From: Bacteroidales bacterium
Lineage (GTDB): Bacteria > Bacteroidota > Bacteroidia > Bacteroidales > F082
Reading direction: 5' to 3'
DNA length: 48,856 nucleotides
NCBI GenBank assembly: GCA_028277395.1
Contig: JANQGJ010000051.1
Location: forward strand, 1-48,856
The position numbers and the translations under genes were made by a program. This document shows positions 24,311 through 33,015 of the stretch, in pieces. Within the stretch, counting starts at the first letter, position 1. Each line of letters begins with the position of its first letter. Below the pieces are notes generated by a model. The model searched no databases. It saw only the letters and a program-made list of their open reading frames with translations, and was not told where the DNA came from.

Positions 24311-26074
24311 TTAATTCTGCAACATCTGGCTAATTAGTGATACACTGAATATGCTTAATAAAAACCAGCCTAAAAATCCTTCTACTATTGTTATATATCT
24401 TGAAACACCTTTAACCGGTATAGCTCCAAATCCCAGTGTGGAGAATGCATTTATACTTAGTGTTGTTGAGTTTAATGCACGAACTATTCCAATGTAAACA
24501 ATGTATATTATTATAGAAAAACCTACAACCATACCTGTAAATACTTTGCGCATCGGCTTTAGGTCTGTCCAACGTCCCTGCAGTAATTCTGTCCTTCTGT
24601 ATATAAAAGCCATTAGTTTATGTCTGATCATTGATAACAGGTACAAAGGCTTTCCTAAAATGATGATAAAAAACGGTAATTCACCTTTGCTCTCCTGCAT
24701 TTCTTTTTTATAATCTGCATAGGTACTAAATTCATCCTTATAACTATCGGAATAAAAATCTTCCAGTCTTTGTTCCGACCTGAAATACTGCATTATTTTC
24801 AGATGCTGTTTTATTAAAAATTTCCTGTTTATTCCGTCCCAGTCGCTATAAAAAAAGAAATATATCCCGGCGAATATCAAGATTGTCCACATCGAAATTA
24901 TAAGAGACCGCACCGGATTTGTGCCATATTCTGAAAAATACTTCAAAAACTGGTTAAACCGCCAGTTGAACCAATTATTTATACCCGGATTTTGCTTATA
25001 CAGGTGGTGGTATTTCATTGTTTCCATATTCTTCATCTGTTTGTAACAGGCATTGGCTGATTCAATATCACCCTGGGTTCTGTACATTGAAAAGAATTTT
25101 CTGTAAGAGCTGTTTAGTTCGTTGAACAGGTAAACATCAGAGACCAGTGTGTCTGATTCTCTTGTATAAGGTTCAGGGTAGTCAATATATAAGCCAAGTC
25201 CCGTCGAATCCAACTGACTCCAGTTAAACGATGTATTTCCTGCCGGAAAGTTAAACTGATACATTCCAAACGGTTGATCAAACCTGCATTTTCGTACTGT
25301 AAAATTTTCTTTTACTGAGCAATTAATGAAGTTCACAATACTGTTGGAAAAGCCTGTTTTGTCAAAGTTAATAACATCATATTTCCCTCCATTAACTGAT
25401 ATAACCGGTATTACTTCTGTTGGTAAGAAATAGCATTCACTCAAATAAAAGGTAACTATCATCTTATTGTATTGATGTATATTGAACAGGTATTGATAAC
25501 TGTGATTTTCTTTTTCCCCACCGACAACATAAGGACTTAATACAACATTATGATCTGTATAGAACGAACAATTACCAAAGAAAAAATTGTTGATTTGTAG
25601 TTCGTTAACAACAATTCGCTGTAGTATTGAACAATAAAGGAATTCCAGGGAACCAAGATCTGAATGATGAATATCAAACCCCTGTTTAAATGTACAATTG
25701 TAAAATATTAGCTGGAGTGCTCCTTCACAGTGAGTAAAGGTGACATTATTTTGAAAAACTACATTGTTGATATTGCAGGTTTTGTTTACCGGCAGTTTAC
25801 AGTTTTGAATTAAAATCAATGGGGTAATATTTTTCTTGTCCTCCATAACCGCATCAGGCTGAGGAGATCTGGGTCGGTTCCATGAGTAAAGAGTATCTTC
25901 ATTATTATCATAGTAGATCTCCGTGTTTTCCAGGTAATATAACCTGTCATTACATTGTTCCATTTCCTCAATCCATTCGCTAACAGATATTTTTCTTTCA
26001 TATTTATTTTGAGAAAACAGCTGATAGGAAAGAGCAATGTTACAAAACAGAATTAAGGTTAGAATTTTTTTCAT
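24311..26074 (-). CDS. exported-domain membrane protein with potassium-channel-like pore
   Basis: A 587-residue protein. It starts with a signal peptide (MKKILTLILFCNIALSYQLF). About 370 residues of exported sequence have strand-rich, pentapeptide-like repeats of short motifs (FQNNVTFTHCEG, LIFYNCTFKQGF). TM1 is at about 393-413 (LIISMWTILIFAGIYFFFY), followed by a charged segment and TM2 at about 502-525. A pore-loop motif TLGFGAIP (about residue 546) resembles the ion-channel filter T-V/L-G-Y/F-G, and a last TM sits at about 562-585. The pore places it with Ion_trans_2 channels; Ala replaces the usual Asp after the second Gly. The combination with a large exported domain suggests ligand or surface-sensing gating; this is inference. 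Confidence 0.65.
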   Translation of the reverse strand: MKKILTLILFCNIALSYQLFSQNKYERKISVSEWIEEMEQCNDRLYYLENTEIYYDNNEDTLYSWNRPRSPQPDAVMEDKKNITPLILIQNCKLPVNKTCNINNVVFQNNVTFTHCEGALQLIFYNCTFKQGFDIHHSDLGSLEFLYCSILQRIVVNELQINNFFFGNCSFYTDHNVVLSPYVVGGEKENHSYQYLFNIHQYNKMIVTFYLSECYFLPTEVIPVISVNGGKYDVINFDKTGFSNSIVNFINCSVKENFTVRKCRFDQPFGMYQFNFPAGNTSFNWSQLDSTGLGLYIDYPEPYTRESDTLVSDVYLFNELNSSYRKFFSMYRTQGDIESANACYKQMKNMETMKYHHLYKQNPGINNWFNWRFNQFLKYFSEYGTNPVRSLIISMWTILIFAGIYFFFYSDWDGINRKFLIKQHLKIMQYFRSEQRLEDFYSDSYKDEFSTYADYKKEMQESKGELPFFIIILGKPLYLLSMIRHKLMAFIYRRTELLQGRWTDLKPMRKVFTGMVVGFSIIIYIVYIGIVRALNSTTLSINAFSTLGFGAIPVKGVSRYITIVEGFLGWFLLSIFSVSLISQMLQN

Positions 26075-26175
26075 ATAATTCCTTTCGTTATGGTAATTAA
26101 CATAAACCTATATGGCTTATTATTATTCTTGCTATGTGGTTTTTAATAATTTTTATTGAAGTCTGAGCCAATAAT

Positions 26176-26664
26176 CTAAAATGATACAAGTAACCCGATT
26201 CCATTATCTGTATATGCAATCTTCCATTCTGTTTTATCCAGGAATGAAATTGTTTTTAATCCTTCATTATATTTGTTAACTGCTGATATTGCTTTTTTAT
26301 TGGCACTACTTCCAATCGGTATGGCAGCTACTATTAGCCCTGCACCAATTCCGGCTACTGCCCAGTTTGACTCACCACCACCAATTGAGGTTCCTAAAGT
26401 ATAACCAATCAGGAATCCTCCGGCTCCTCCCAGGATAGCTGCAAAAGTGTTTCCTGTTTGCGCTGACTTTATATCCTTATAAGCCAGCTCATTTGGTTTT
26501 AGTATTTTCACCAGTTGTGACATTGTAAGTCTTTTATTATTCTGATGGAACTCACTTCCACCAAATGCTCCTTTCTTAATAATTATTGAATCGTTTGAGA
26601 TTTGTCCTGTTGCCAGTGAATTTAATAGTACAACGAACAATACTAAGATTGTGATTTTTTTCAT
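26176..26664 (-). CDS. exported glycine-zipper protein, function unknown
   Basis: A 162-residue protein with a signal peptide (MKKITILVLFVVLLNSLATG), a polar stretch with a predicted helix (MSQLVKILKPNEL), and a central glycine-rich hydrophobic segment (FAAILGGAGGFLIGYTLGTS, then AVAGIGAGLIVAAIPIG) of the glycine-zipper type that packs or inserts in membranes. The family is not recognised. It lies 101 bp upstream of the channel-like gene in the same direction. A TATCTTTG -7-like element is at 26735-26742 on the minus strand, with no clear -33 partner. Confidence 0.6.
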   Translation of the reverse strand: MKKITILVLFVVLLNSLATGQISNDSIIIKKGAFGGSEFHQNNKRLTMSQLVKILKPNELAYKDIKSAQTGNTFAAILGGAGGFLIGYTLGTSIGGGESNWAVAGIGAGLIVAAIPIGSSANKKAISAVNKYNEGLKTISFLDKTEWKIAYTDNGIGLLVSF

Positions 26665-26901
26665 GCTTCTATTTCTTAATTTGATTTAAGGTAATGGGTA
26701 TTAAATTTTACTTAATATGCACAATAATAATTGTCAAAGATACATAAATTCGTGTAAAAACTCATGTGCCGGATCTTAACAAACTGATCCAGATTATAAT
26801 TTTATACACATCAATAAATTAACGATAAATATTAATAAATATTTGTTTATCATTCTTTTTATTTGTTTATTTGCATTTTAATTTTTAAAAAATTCCATAA
26901 T

Positions 26902-27408
26902 ATGAAAACTTTCAAACATATTTTAGTTGCTTTGCTGATTGTACTTATTTCAGGTTTTATTACTTTTTATTCAAAACCTGATAACCCTGTTTTGATGGTT
27001 TTGGTTTTTCTGATCATTGGTTTTTTTATTTTCAACCTGATAGTTAGAAATTATCTTACATTCAGGAATTATTTTACCAGTCAGTATAATTTTACTACAT
27101 CAAAAGTTCATTATCAAAAATCATATGATATTTCAATAGACCTGATGTTTGAAAAGGTTATTGAGGTAATTAACAATTCTGATTTTAAGCTAATTGGAAC
27201 CAACAGGGAAAAACTTGAAATTTTAGCAATTTCAAATATGACATTTAAGTCGTGGGGTGAAAATTTATATATTAATTTTGAAACAGACGGACCTAAAACT
27301 ACAATGATGTTCACATCCACAACTCTGTTTCAAATGTATTCGTGGGGTAAAAACGAAAAGAACTTTTATGTACTTATAAATGATATCGAAAGTTCACTAA
27401 TAATTTGA
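26902..27408 (+). CDS. small membrane protein, function unknown
   Basis: About 168 residues from ATG 26902. An in-frame upstream start at 26863 lies in AT-rich leader and is less likely. Two TM segments (about 7-23 and 30-50) are followed by a cytoplasmic domain of about 110 residues with an alternating strand/helix pattern (FEKVIEVINNSDFKLIGTNR, LYINFETDG). The family is unknown. It is followed after 10 bp by a small Xre-type regulator. This tandem is similar in layout to the DUF2975/YozG pairs, in which a membrane protein and a short HTH protein are co-encoded. Confidence 0.65.
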   Translation: MKTFKHILVALLIVLISGFITFYSKPDNPVLMVLVFLIIGFFIFNLIVRNYLTFRNYFTSQYNFTTSKVHYQKSYDISIDLMFEKVIEVINNSDFKLIGTNREKLEILAISNMTFKSWGENLYINFETDGPKTTMMFTSTTLFQMYSWGKNEKNFYVLINDIESSLII

Positions 27409-27418
27409 TTTCTGGAGT

Positions 27419-27622
27419 ATGGCTATTGTTGTAAATTTAGATGTAATGCTGGCTAAACGGAAAGTGAAATTAAAAGAACTTTCAGAAATAGTTGGTGTAT
27501 CAACAGTTAATCTCTCAATTCTAAAACAGGGAAAAGTTAAAGCAATACGTTTTTCAACGTTAAATGCAATCTGCAAGGCTTTAAATTGCCAGCCCGGGGA
27601 TATACTGGAATATGTTGAATAA
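27419..27622 (+). CDS. small Xre-family HTH regulator (YozG-like)
   Basis: A 67-residue protein consisting of a helix-turn-helix only: VNLDVMLAKRKVKLKELSEIVGVSTVNLSILKQGKVKAIRFSTLNAICKALNCQPGDILEY, a Cro/C1-type fold with the C-terminal PGDILEY motif typical of this small branch. It lies 10 bp after the membrane protein gene and probably regulates the pair. A short imperfect dyad with ACCGG/CCGGT arms follows at about 27627-27652 and could be a weak terminator. Confidence 0.88.
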   Translation: MAIVVNLDVMLAKRKVKLKELSEIVGVSTVNLSILKQGKVKAIRFSTLNAICKALNCQPGDILEYVE

Positions 27623-27699
27623 AAACCGGGATCAGTTTTTGATTTCCGGTGTACCTTTGATACCTGACCGGGCTGTAATTCTGTTTTCCGTTACTGGAA

Positions 27700-28164
27700 T
27701 TAGCCAAGATAAGCAGAATACATCCATACTAGTTTTTCCTGTTCGCGGATATAATCGCTCATTAAAGCGTTAGTTCCTTCATCATCGGCATCCTCAGAAA
27801 GGGTCAGGATCAATCTTTGTTTTTTAATTATGACTTTAAATGAATCTAATAATGACTCAACGCAATCTTTACCATCTGTAAAGTTTTTTGCAGATTTAAC
27901 CTCTGATATATCAAGGTACTCAGAAAATGTATGTACAGGAACACCCTGGAGGGTTAGAATTCTTTCCGCTATTTCATCAATTTTCAGTACGAGGTCATCA
28001 TATAATTCTTCAAATTTCACATGAAGCTCAAAAAATTTTTCTCCTTTTATGTTCCAGTGAAACCCTCTTACATTCATGTAAAATACCTGGTAATTAGCTA
28101 ACAGGTCATTTAAACTATCTGATAAGGCATTGGCCTTTTCCATGTTTAATCCAATTCTGTTCAT
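27700..28164 (-). CDS. dps: Dps-family DNA-binding/ferritin-like protein
   Basis: A 154-residue protein of standard Dps length. Ferroxidase-centre residues lie in YMNVRGFHWNIKGEKFFELH (His) and in EELYDDLVLKIDEIAERI (Asp/Glu). Dps forms a dodecamer, oxidises Fe(II) with hydrogen peroxide and protects DNA. Together with YaaA and the DtxR-family regulator it adds to the iron/oxidative theme of this window, though they are not adjacent. The start could be ATG 28164 or ATG 28143. No consensus promoter was found in the upstream 300 bp. Confidence 0.92.
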   Translation of the reverse strand: MNRIGLNMEKANALSDSLNDLLANYQVFYMNVRGFHWNIKGEKFFELHVKFEELYDDLVLKIDEIAERILTLQGVPVHTFSEYLDISEVKSAKNFTDGKDCVESLLDSFKVIIKKQRLILTLSEDADDEGTNALMSDYIREQEKLVWMYSAYLG

Positions 28165-28471
28165 TTTTTGTTTTTTATTGATTTATAAATTAATTTTTTC
28201 AAGTTTTGTAATCATCAACTAAACTCTTAACTGATCAAGCTCGTTTCGAAGTTTTTGAATTTATGCTGCGAATTTATTGAATTATCGAGTTGAACTATCA
28301 ATTTCATCTGTTAAATTTGAAATAAGAGTTTTAAATTTACCCTGAACTTGCGGTTGGTATGGTATAATTATTTTTAAGTGAAAAATTAATAAAAGTACTA
28401 TGATGCAAACTTGTACAGGAGTTGTCAGTGTTTGGGTTTTGGTACATTGGCATTAGTTAGTTTGCAGATAA
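28165..28471. other. intergenic region upstream of dps, possible decayed frame
   Basis: No intact gene. On the minus strand a helical-looking frame can be read between about 28380 and 28200, but it is broken by three stop codons. It may be chance in AT-rich DNA or the remnant of a coiled-coil protein. Confidence 0.3.
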
Positions 28472-28705
28472 TTAAAATTCGAGATCGGCATTAGATCCAT
28501 CTCCAAACAGTGTTTTATATTCAATATATTCTTTTCCTAAAGTTTTAAACATTAATTTATCTTCTTGTGGAATAAATACCAGTCTGACCATTATTAAAAA
28601 TATGAATGGTAATACCAGAATAAAGAGATTTGTTGATATTATTGAAAACCCAAATATCATTATAAACATATCAAGGTACATGGGATTGTTGAAAATACCC
28701 CTCAC
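28472..28705 (-). pseudogene. remnant of an isoprenylcysteine/phospholipid methyltransferase-like membrane protein
   Basis: A 77-codon frame from GTG contains the C-terminal hallmarks of the ICMT/PEMT family: NNPMYLDMFIMIFGF, a hydrophobic helix and VFIPQEDKLMFKTLGKEYIEYK. Full-length relatives are about 150-220 residues and have two or three more N-terminal helices, which are missing here. The sequence just upstream reads like the continuing motif in another frame but is disrupted. The gene therefore looks decayed, although expression of a short fragment cannot be excluded. Confidence 0.65.
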
Positions 28706-28848
28706 TTAACCATAAATCCAGTATTTTCTATTTCTATTGTAGTTTAGCACAATTTCATAAGGCTAGTGCATTACCCATCATTAAGAAACCGGATGATGTT
28801 GCCAATTCATCTTTCTTTAGGTTTAAGATATTATTAATAGTAAATCAA

Positions 28849-30351
28849 TTATCTCATGTAGCCCAGATAACCTTCAATATCCAGGTCTTTTCCGGTTGCT
28901 TTTTTAATCCTTTCCTGCCAGGTATATAATTCTCCATCTTTCCATAGTTCACTAATAAGATAATCTCCAACTTCCGGAACCATTACATAATTCTTGCCAA
29001 ATCGTTTTTCCAGGTATTCATGTACCTGCCATGAGATAATATCAGCAATCAGGTAGTTTTGTAAGTAAACCGGATAAGATACATATTGTAATCTGATAAG
29101 GTTCGGCTTTTTTGTAAAATCCCTTTCAATATTGAAGTACTTACGATAAAGCTCTGATTTAATTGTAGCAGGACTTATCCCGGGATTTTTATAAATTTCA
29201 ATCTCGAAAAGTGTGTTTATTAAATTAAGTCTCAGGTAAACCGGGTTTAATTCTTTCCTGATGTGCCGTATGCTGTCAATGTATGCATCTGTAAAACCAT
29301 TGTTTTTCAACCAGGTTCTGTTTAGTGAGAACTTTGCCACCACCTCTGCCATTGATTCACAATACGCATCACTAAGGTTTCCCAAGCACCATTCATAGCC
29401 TTTAAGTACAGGATAATTAGTTGAAACATTTGTCCATTGCAAGCCATGACCTATTTCATGTAACAGGTAATAAAAACTCAGTTCTTTCATTGCTACTGCC
29501 CTGAAATCATTGGGAATATCAATACAGTTTCCAAACCCGCCAATACCGGGAGGAAGATCTGTTATTATAAACTGAATGGGAAGTTGGCTAATGTTTATTC
29601 CAATATCTGTCAGGGTACTGTTAATCAGTTCCTCTTTTTTGTTATCATCAATGATCGGATCATTATTAATCAGGTATACCCGAATGATATACTCTCTTAG
29701 ATCATTATATTCTACTTTTGATTTATCCGGGAAATGATTCTGTATAAAATTGTTATATCCATCAACTGAACTTGTGTCAATCATATAGATCAGTTCTTCC
29801 AACCATGTTGTGTCGATCCCCGAATTCTGAAGTGCCATGTAGGCATAATTGCCATATCCAAGTTGTCTGGCTTTAAAGTTTCTAAGTTTTATCAATTGCA
29901 ATACCGACTCTTCGATCTCATTATCAGAATATCCTTTCGCAGGATAATTTGTTACCAGGGGTTCCAGTTTATTCTGCAGTTCCAAAATCTCAGGATCAAA
30001 GTCAACTTGTGCACAGGTAATTATATTATTCCATAATTCAAGTCTTCTGCTCAAAGTATCGTTTGAAATGTTGCCTATCTCTGAATTGAGGTATCTGATC
30101 TTAGTTGCTATTGTATCATTTAATAGAAATCCTGAAAACAATTTTCTATATTCTGTTGTTGAAGTTTTATTCGTGTCGGAAAAATACTCCCAGACTTCCA
30201 AACCCGCAAGTTTGCAAATTCTCTCATATTCTGTTTCAAGGTTATTTAAATATTGTTCAATTTCTTTTTCTTTATTATTTTGTAACTCTGTGTTTGTGCA
30301 TGAGATAAGTAATAATAACAGGAGGCTGAAGATGGTACTTAGTTTTTTCAT
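28849..30351 (-). CDS. zinc metallopeptidase lipoprotein (M2/M3-like gluzincin)
   Basis: A 500-residue protein. The lipoprotein signal LLLLLISC gives a lipidated Cys18. The zinc site is HEIGH (His298, His302), with a likely glutamate ligand in YCESMAEVV (about residue 332). The fold is mainly helical, like ACE-type M2 or oligopeptidase-type M3 enzymes, but I cannot place it firmly. It is likely anchored in the outer membrane or exported to the surface. The sequence continues to a final YLGYMR. No promoter was recognised upstream. Confidence 0.75.
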   Translation of the reverse strand: MKKLSTIFSLLLLLLISCTNTELQNNKEKEIEQYLNNLETEYERICKLAGLEVWEYFSDTNKTSTTEYRKLFSGFLLNDTIATKIRYLNSEIGNISNDTLSRRLELWNNIITCAQVDFDPEILELQNKLEPLVTNYPAKGYSDNEIEESVLQLIKLRNFKARQLGYGNYAYMALQNSGIDTTWLEELIYMIDTSSVDGYNNFIQNHFPDKSKVEYNDLREYIIRVYLINNDPIIDDNKKEELINSTLTDIGINISQLPIQFIITDLPPGIGGFGNCIDIPNDFRAVAMKELSFYYLLHEIGHGLQWTNVSTNYPVLKGYEWCLGNLSDAYCESMAEVVAKFSLNRTWLKNNGFTDAYIDSIRHIRKELNPVYLRLNLINTLFEIEIYKNPGISPATIKSELYRKYFNIERDFTKKPNLIRLQYVSYPVYLQNYLIADIISWQVHEYLEKRFGKNYVMVPEVGDYLISELWKDGELYTWQERIKKATGKDLDIEGYLGYMR

Positions 30352-30484
30352 TAGTCAGATATTAATACGGTTTAAGTATGTTTAAAAGAGTCAACTAAGT
30401 TATTGATAATTTGGATAATATACGATTAATGCTGGAAATATGATTTTAAGGCCTTTTTAAGGTCTTTGAATTTCGAGATGAATC

Positions 30485-32842
30485 CTATCTTATTTTCACA
30501 ATCTTAGCATTACCAATAACAATATTATCTGAGCTCAGAATTGCAAAGTATAATCCCTGTGGGCATTCAATATTTAGTTCATTGGTGCCATCCCAATAAA
30601 TACTGTTTGATTGTAGTTGATCAAATTCTTTGATGCACTGTCCACTAGAATTGTAGATTTTAAGTTTTAAGTTTGAGTGTTCAATACATGTTAAAGATAA
30701 AGTGGTATGATCTGAGAACGGGTTAGGTGCTACAATTAATGGTTCATTTTTGGATAATATTTTCCTTACCCCAACAGTAGGGTTCCATTCATATGCACCC
30801 ATATCAATTGAGTCGCCATATATACGAGGGTTACCAGCAAGGTCATATTCGTAAATCTCGATCCAGTCAGGTATGTTAAGTGTGCCTTTATCTATACAGG
30901 GTGAATTCTGACTTAAATTGTATGGATATTCAGATCCATAATAAAATAAAGGATCATCATCAATATTTGTGTCATCATAAAATAAGGTTGAGCCCTGGTT
31001 AACAGTAAAACTTTCTTCACCTTTTTCAACGCATGAATTAAAGACATAAAAGTCTGAATATATACCGTCAAGATCAGCAATAAAAAAAGGAGAATGGCCA
31101 TTATTAATAGTAATACAATTATACATAAAACCTATAGCAGCCCAATTGTTAAATGAAATGCCAGAAACAGAAACATTTGAATTATCTACAAAAGTATTAT
31201 TAATAAAATAAGCTGTCCCCATCGTTGAAAGAAATGAGTTTTCATCGTTATTGACAAATAAGCAATTTTGCACAATGTTGGTGAAAGGATTTTCAGGATC
31301 ATGAGCACCCCGTAGCCTCAACGGTCTTCCATAAATCCAGTCAGGATTGTTATAGTCAGGTTTGTTATTATTAAAAATACAATTGGTAATATAGGTTGTG
31401 TCACCACTTCCTGATGCGATATCAATAATGTCAATCCCATTGATATTTTCAAATATACAATTTGATATGGTTACATTATTTGAACTACTAATGCCAAGTC
31501 CAGCACGCCCGGCATCACCAATACCATTCCGGAATAAAATACTATCAAATATTATATCATTATTCTCCCATCGTGTTTCAACGAACAGGTCAGTGTTATT
31601 AAAAGTGTCGAAATAGTCTATCATAGTTCCTCTTTGCATAACAAGGTTTTTAATACTATAACCAGATATCTCGTTGTTACCTTTAAATAGAAATGACTTA
31701 TACATACCATCAAGTATGGTTTCATGTTGGTTTTTTCCCTGAACAACGATATATGGCCTTATATTAAGAGGAAACTTTTCACCGTTAGCAGAATCAGAAT
31801 ATACTCCCTCCGCAAGATGAATGGTGTTATTATTGGAACTGTCAACTTTTATGTTTATATATGCAAAAGCGATTGTTTTTAAGGCAGTTTCAGGACTTAT
31901 ACCCAAATTGTTATCATTACCTGCAACTGGATTGACATATAAATCACCATCATATGGGGTTATTTTTTGTGCATTGGTAATTAACTCAATGTCATGCATC
32001 TGAAAACCATGATCATCTGTTGAAGACAAGAAATAGGTATTTGGATTAACAACAGTAAACGTATCTACTATTACTTTACTTAGAATACCTGTTGATGATT
32101 TATGTATATCACAACCCGTACTAGCATAATTTAAATATATATTACTTAGATTTACAGAATCAAAGACTATTTCACTATCACTGGTAATTGATATGCCTCC
32201 ACCTGCATAAAATGCATGGTTGTTGCATATTCTTGATGATGATAAATGAACGATAGATTCGAATGAGCATCTAATTCCTCCTGCGCTATTTCTTGTGTAG
32301 TTATTGTTAATATTACAATCAACTATTACACCATTTCCTCTCCAAAAAGATATCCCACCTCCTCCGTCATGGGCAGCGTTTCCGGTTATGTTACATTTTG
32401 TGATTTCTGTTGACGCCTCATATATGCTTATTCCACCTCCTACAATTACATCAGGATAAACGGGATAGCCCGAACCATTGATAATGGAAAGACCCACAAT
32501 TTCTGTCGTGTCATTTGAACCAACAACTGCAATTCCACTACCTGTTTCATTGCCATTAATGCTTGTGCTGTTAATATATGATTCATCATTTGTTGTTAGG
32601 AAGAGGCTTCCAACGGTAAGGTACTTGTTTTCGATTATTACATTTTCATTATACTCACCCGGCCATACTAAGATTGTATCTCCATTATAAGCTGCTTCAA
32701 CAGCAACCTGAATTTGAGTAAAATCACCGGTTCCATCTTGCTTTACATTAATTACCTGTGATACAACATCATAAGATATTAAGATGCAGAAAACCAGGAA
32801 GCATTTTTTTAATAGATGAAATACCAGTCTCATATTATTCAT
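30485..32842 (-). CDS. parallel beta-helix protein with T9SS sorting domain
   Basis: A 785-residue protein with a signal peptide (about 1-28). It begins INVKQDGTGDFTQIQVAVEA, a pectinesterase/DUF1565-type opening. Many right-handed beta-helix turns follow (IVDCNINNNYTRN, ITNCIFNNNKPDY, VQNCLFVNND). The C-terminus has the T9SS type A sorting domain (IVAPNPFSDHTTLSL ... IYNSSGQCIKEF ... GLYFAIL). Such proteins bind or cleave polysaccharides, or act as surface adhesins; no catalytic residues are clear. The start may be ATG 32842 or the ATG three codons later; a short direct repeat (ATTATTCATCGTA) overlaps this start. Confidence 0.88.
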   Translation of the reverse strand: MNNMRLVFHLLKKCFLVFCILISYDVVSQVINVKQDGTGDFTQIQVAVEAAYNGDTILVWPGEYNENVIIENKYLTVGSLFLTTNDESYINSTSINGNETGSGIAVVGSNDTTEIVGLSIINGSGYPVYPDVIVGGGISIYEASTEITKCNITGNAAHDGGGGISFWRGNGVIVDCNINNNYTRNSAGGIRCSFESIVHLSSSRICNNHAFYAGGGISITSDSEIVFDSVNLSNIYLNYASTGCDIHKSSTGILSKVIVDTFTVVNPNTYFLSSTDDHGFQMHDIELITNAQKITPYDGDLYVNPVAGNDNNLGISPETALKTIAFAYINIKVDSSNNNTIHLAEGVYSDSANGEKFPLNIRPYIVVQGKNQHETILDGMYKSFLFKGNNEISGYSIKNLVMQRGTMIDYFDTFNNTDLFVETRWENNDIIFDSILFRNGIGDAGRAGLGISSSNNVTISNCIFENINGIDIIDIASGSGDTTYITNCIFNNNKPDYNNPDWIYGRPLRLRGAHDPENPFTNIVQNCLFVNNDENSFLSTMGTAYFINNTFVDNSNVSVSGISFNNWAAIGFMYNCITINNGHSPFFIADLDGIYSDFYVFNSCVEKGEESFTVNQGSTLFYDDTNIDDDPLFYYGSEYPYNLSQNSPCIDKGTLNIPDWIEIYEYDLAGNPRIYGDSIDMGAYEWNPTVGVRKILSKNEPLIVAPNPFSDHTTLSLTCIEHSNLKLKIYNSSGQCIKEFDQLQSNSIYWDGTNELNIECPQGLYFAILSSDNIVIGNAKIVKIR

Positions 32843-33015
32843 CGTATATTATTCATCGTAATATTTATAAATCATGAAGCCGTCTGAAAAGTCTGGATTT
32901 TTTCTGATTAAAATTAAAGAGTCAGGTAGTTAAACAATCAAAATTCTGAGGTTCTCTAAATTGGTTCAGAATGAAAATTGGTAAACTTCTCAGACAGACT
33001 CATGTTTGTAAAATG

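Noticed and set aside
28200..28380. Possible decayed coiled-coil gene on the minus strand
   Set aside because: Three stops in about 60 codons and no recognised family; chance in AT-rich DNA is as likely.
32885..32995. Inverted repeat TCTGAAAAGT / ACTTCTCAGA about 100 bp apart between two secreted-protein genes
   Set aside because: One mismatch and a long, unstructured middle; insufficient for a mobile element or terminator call.
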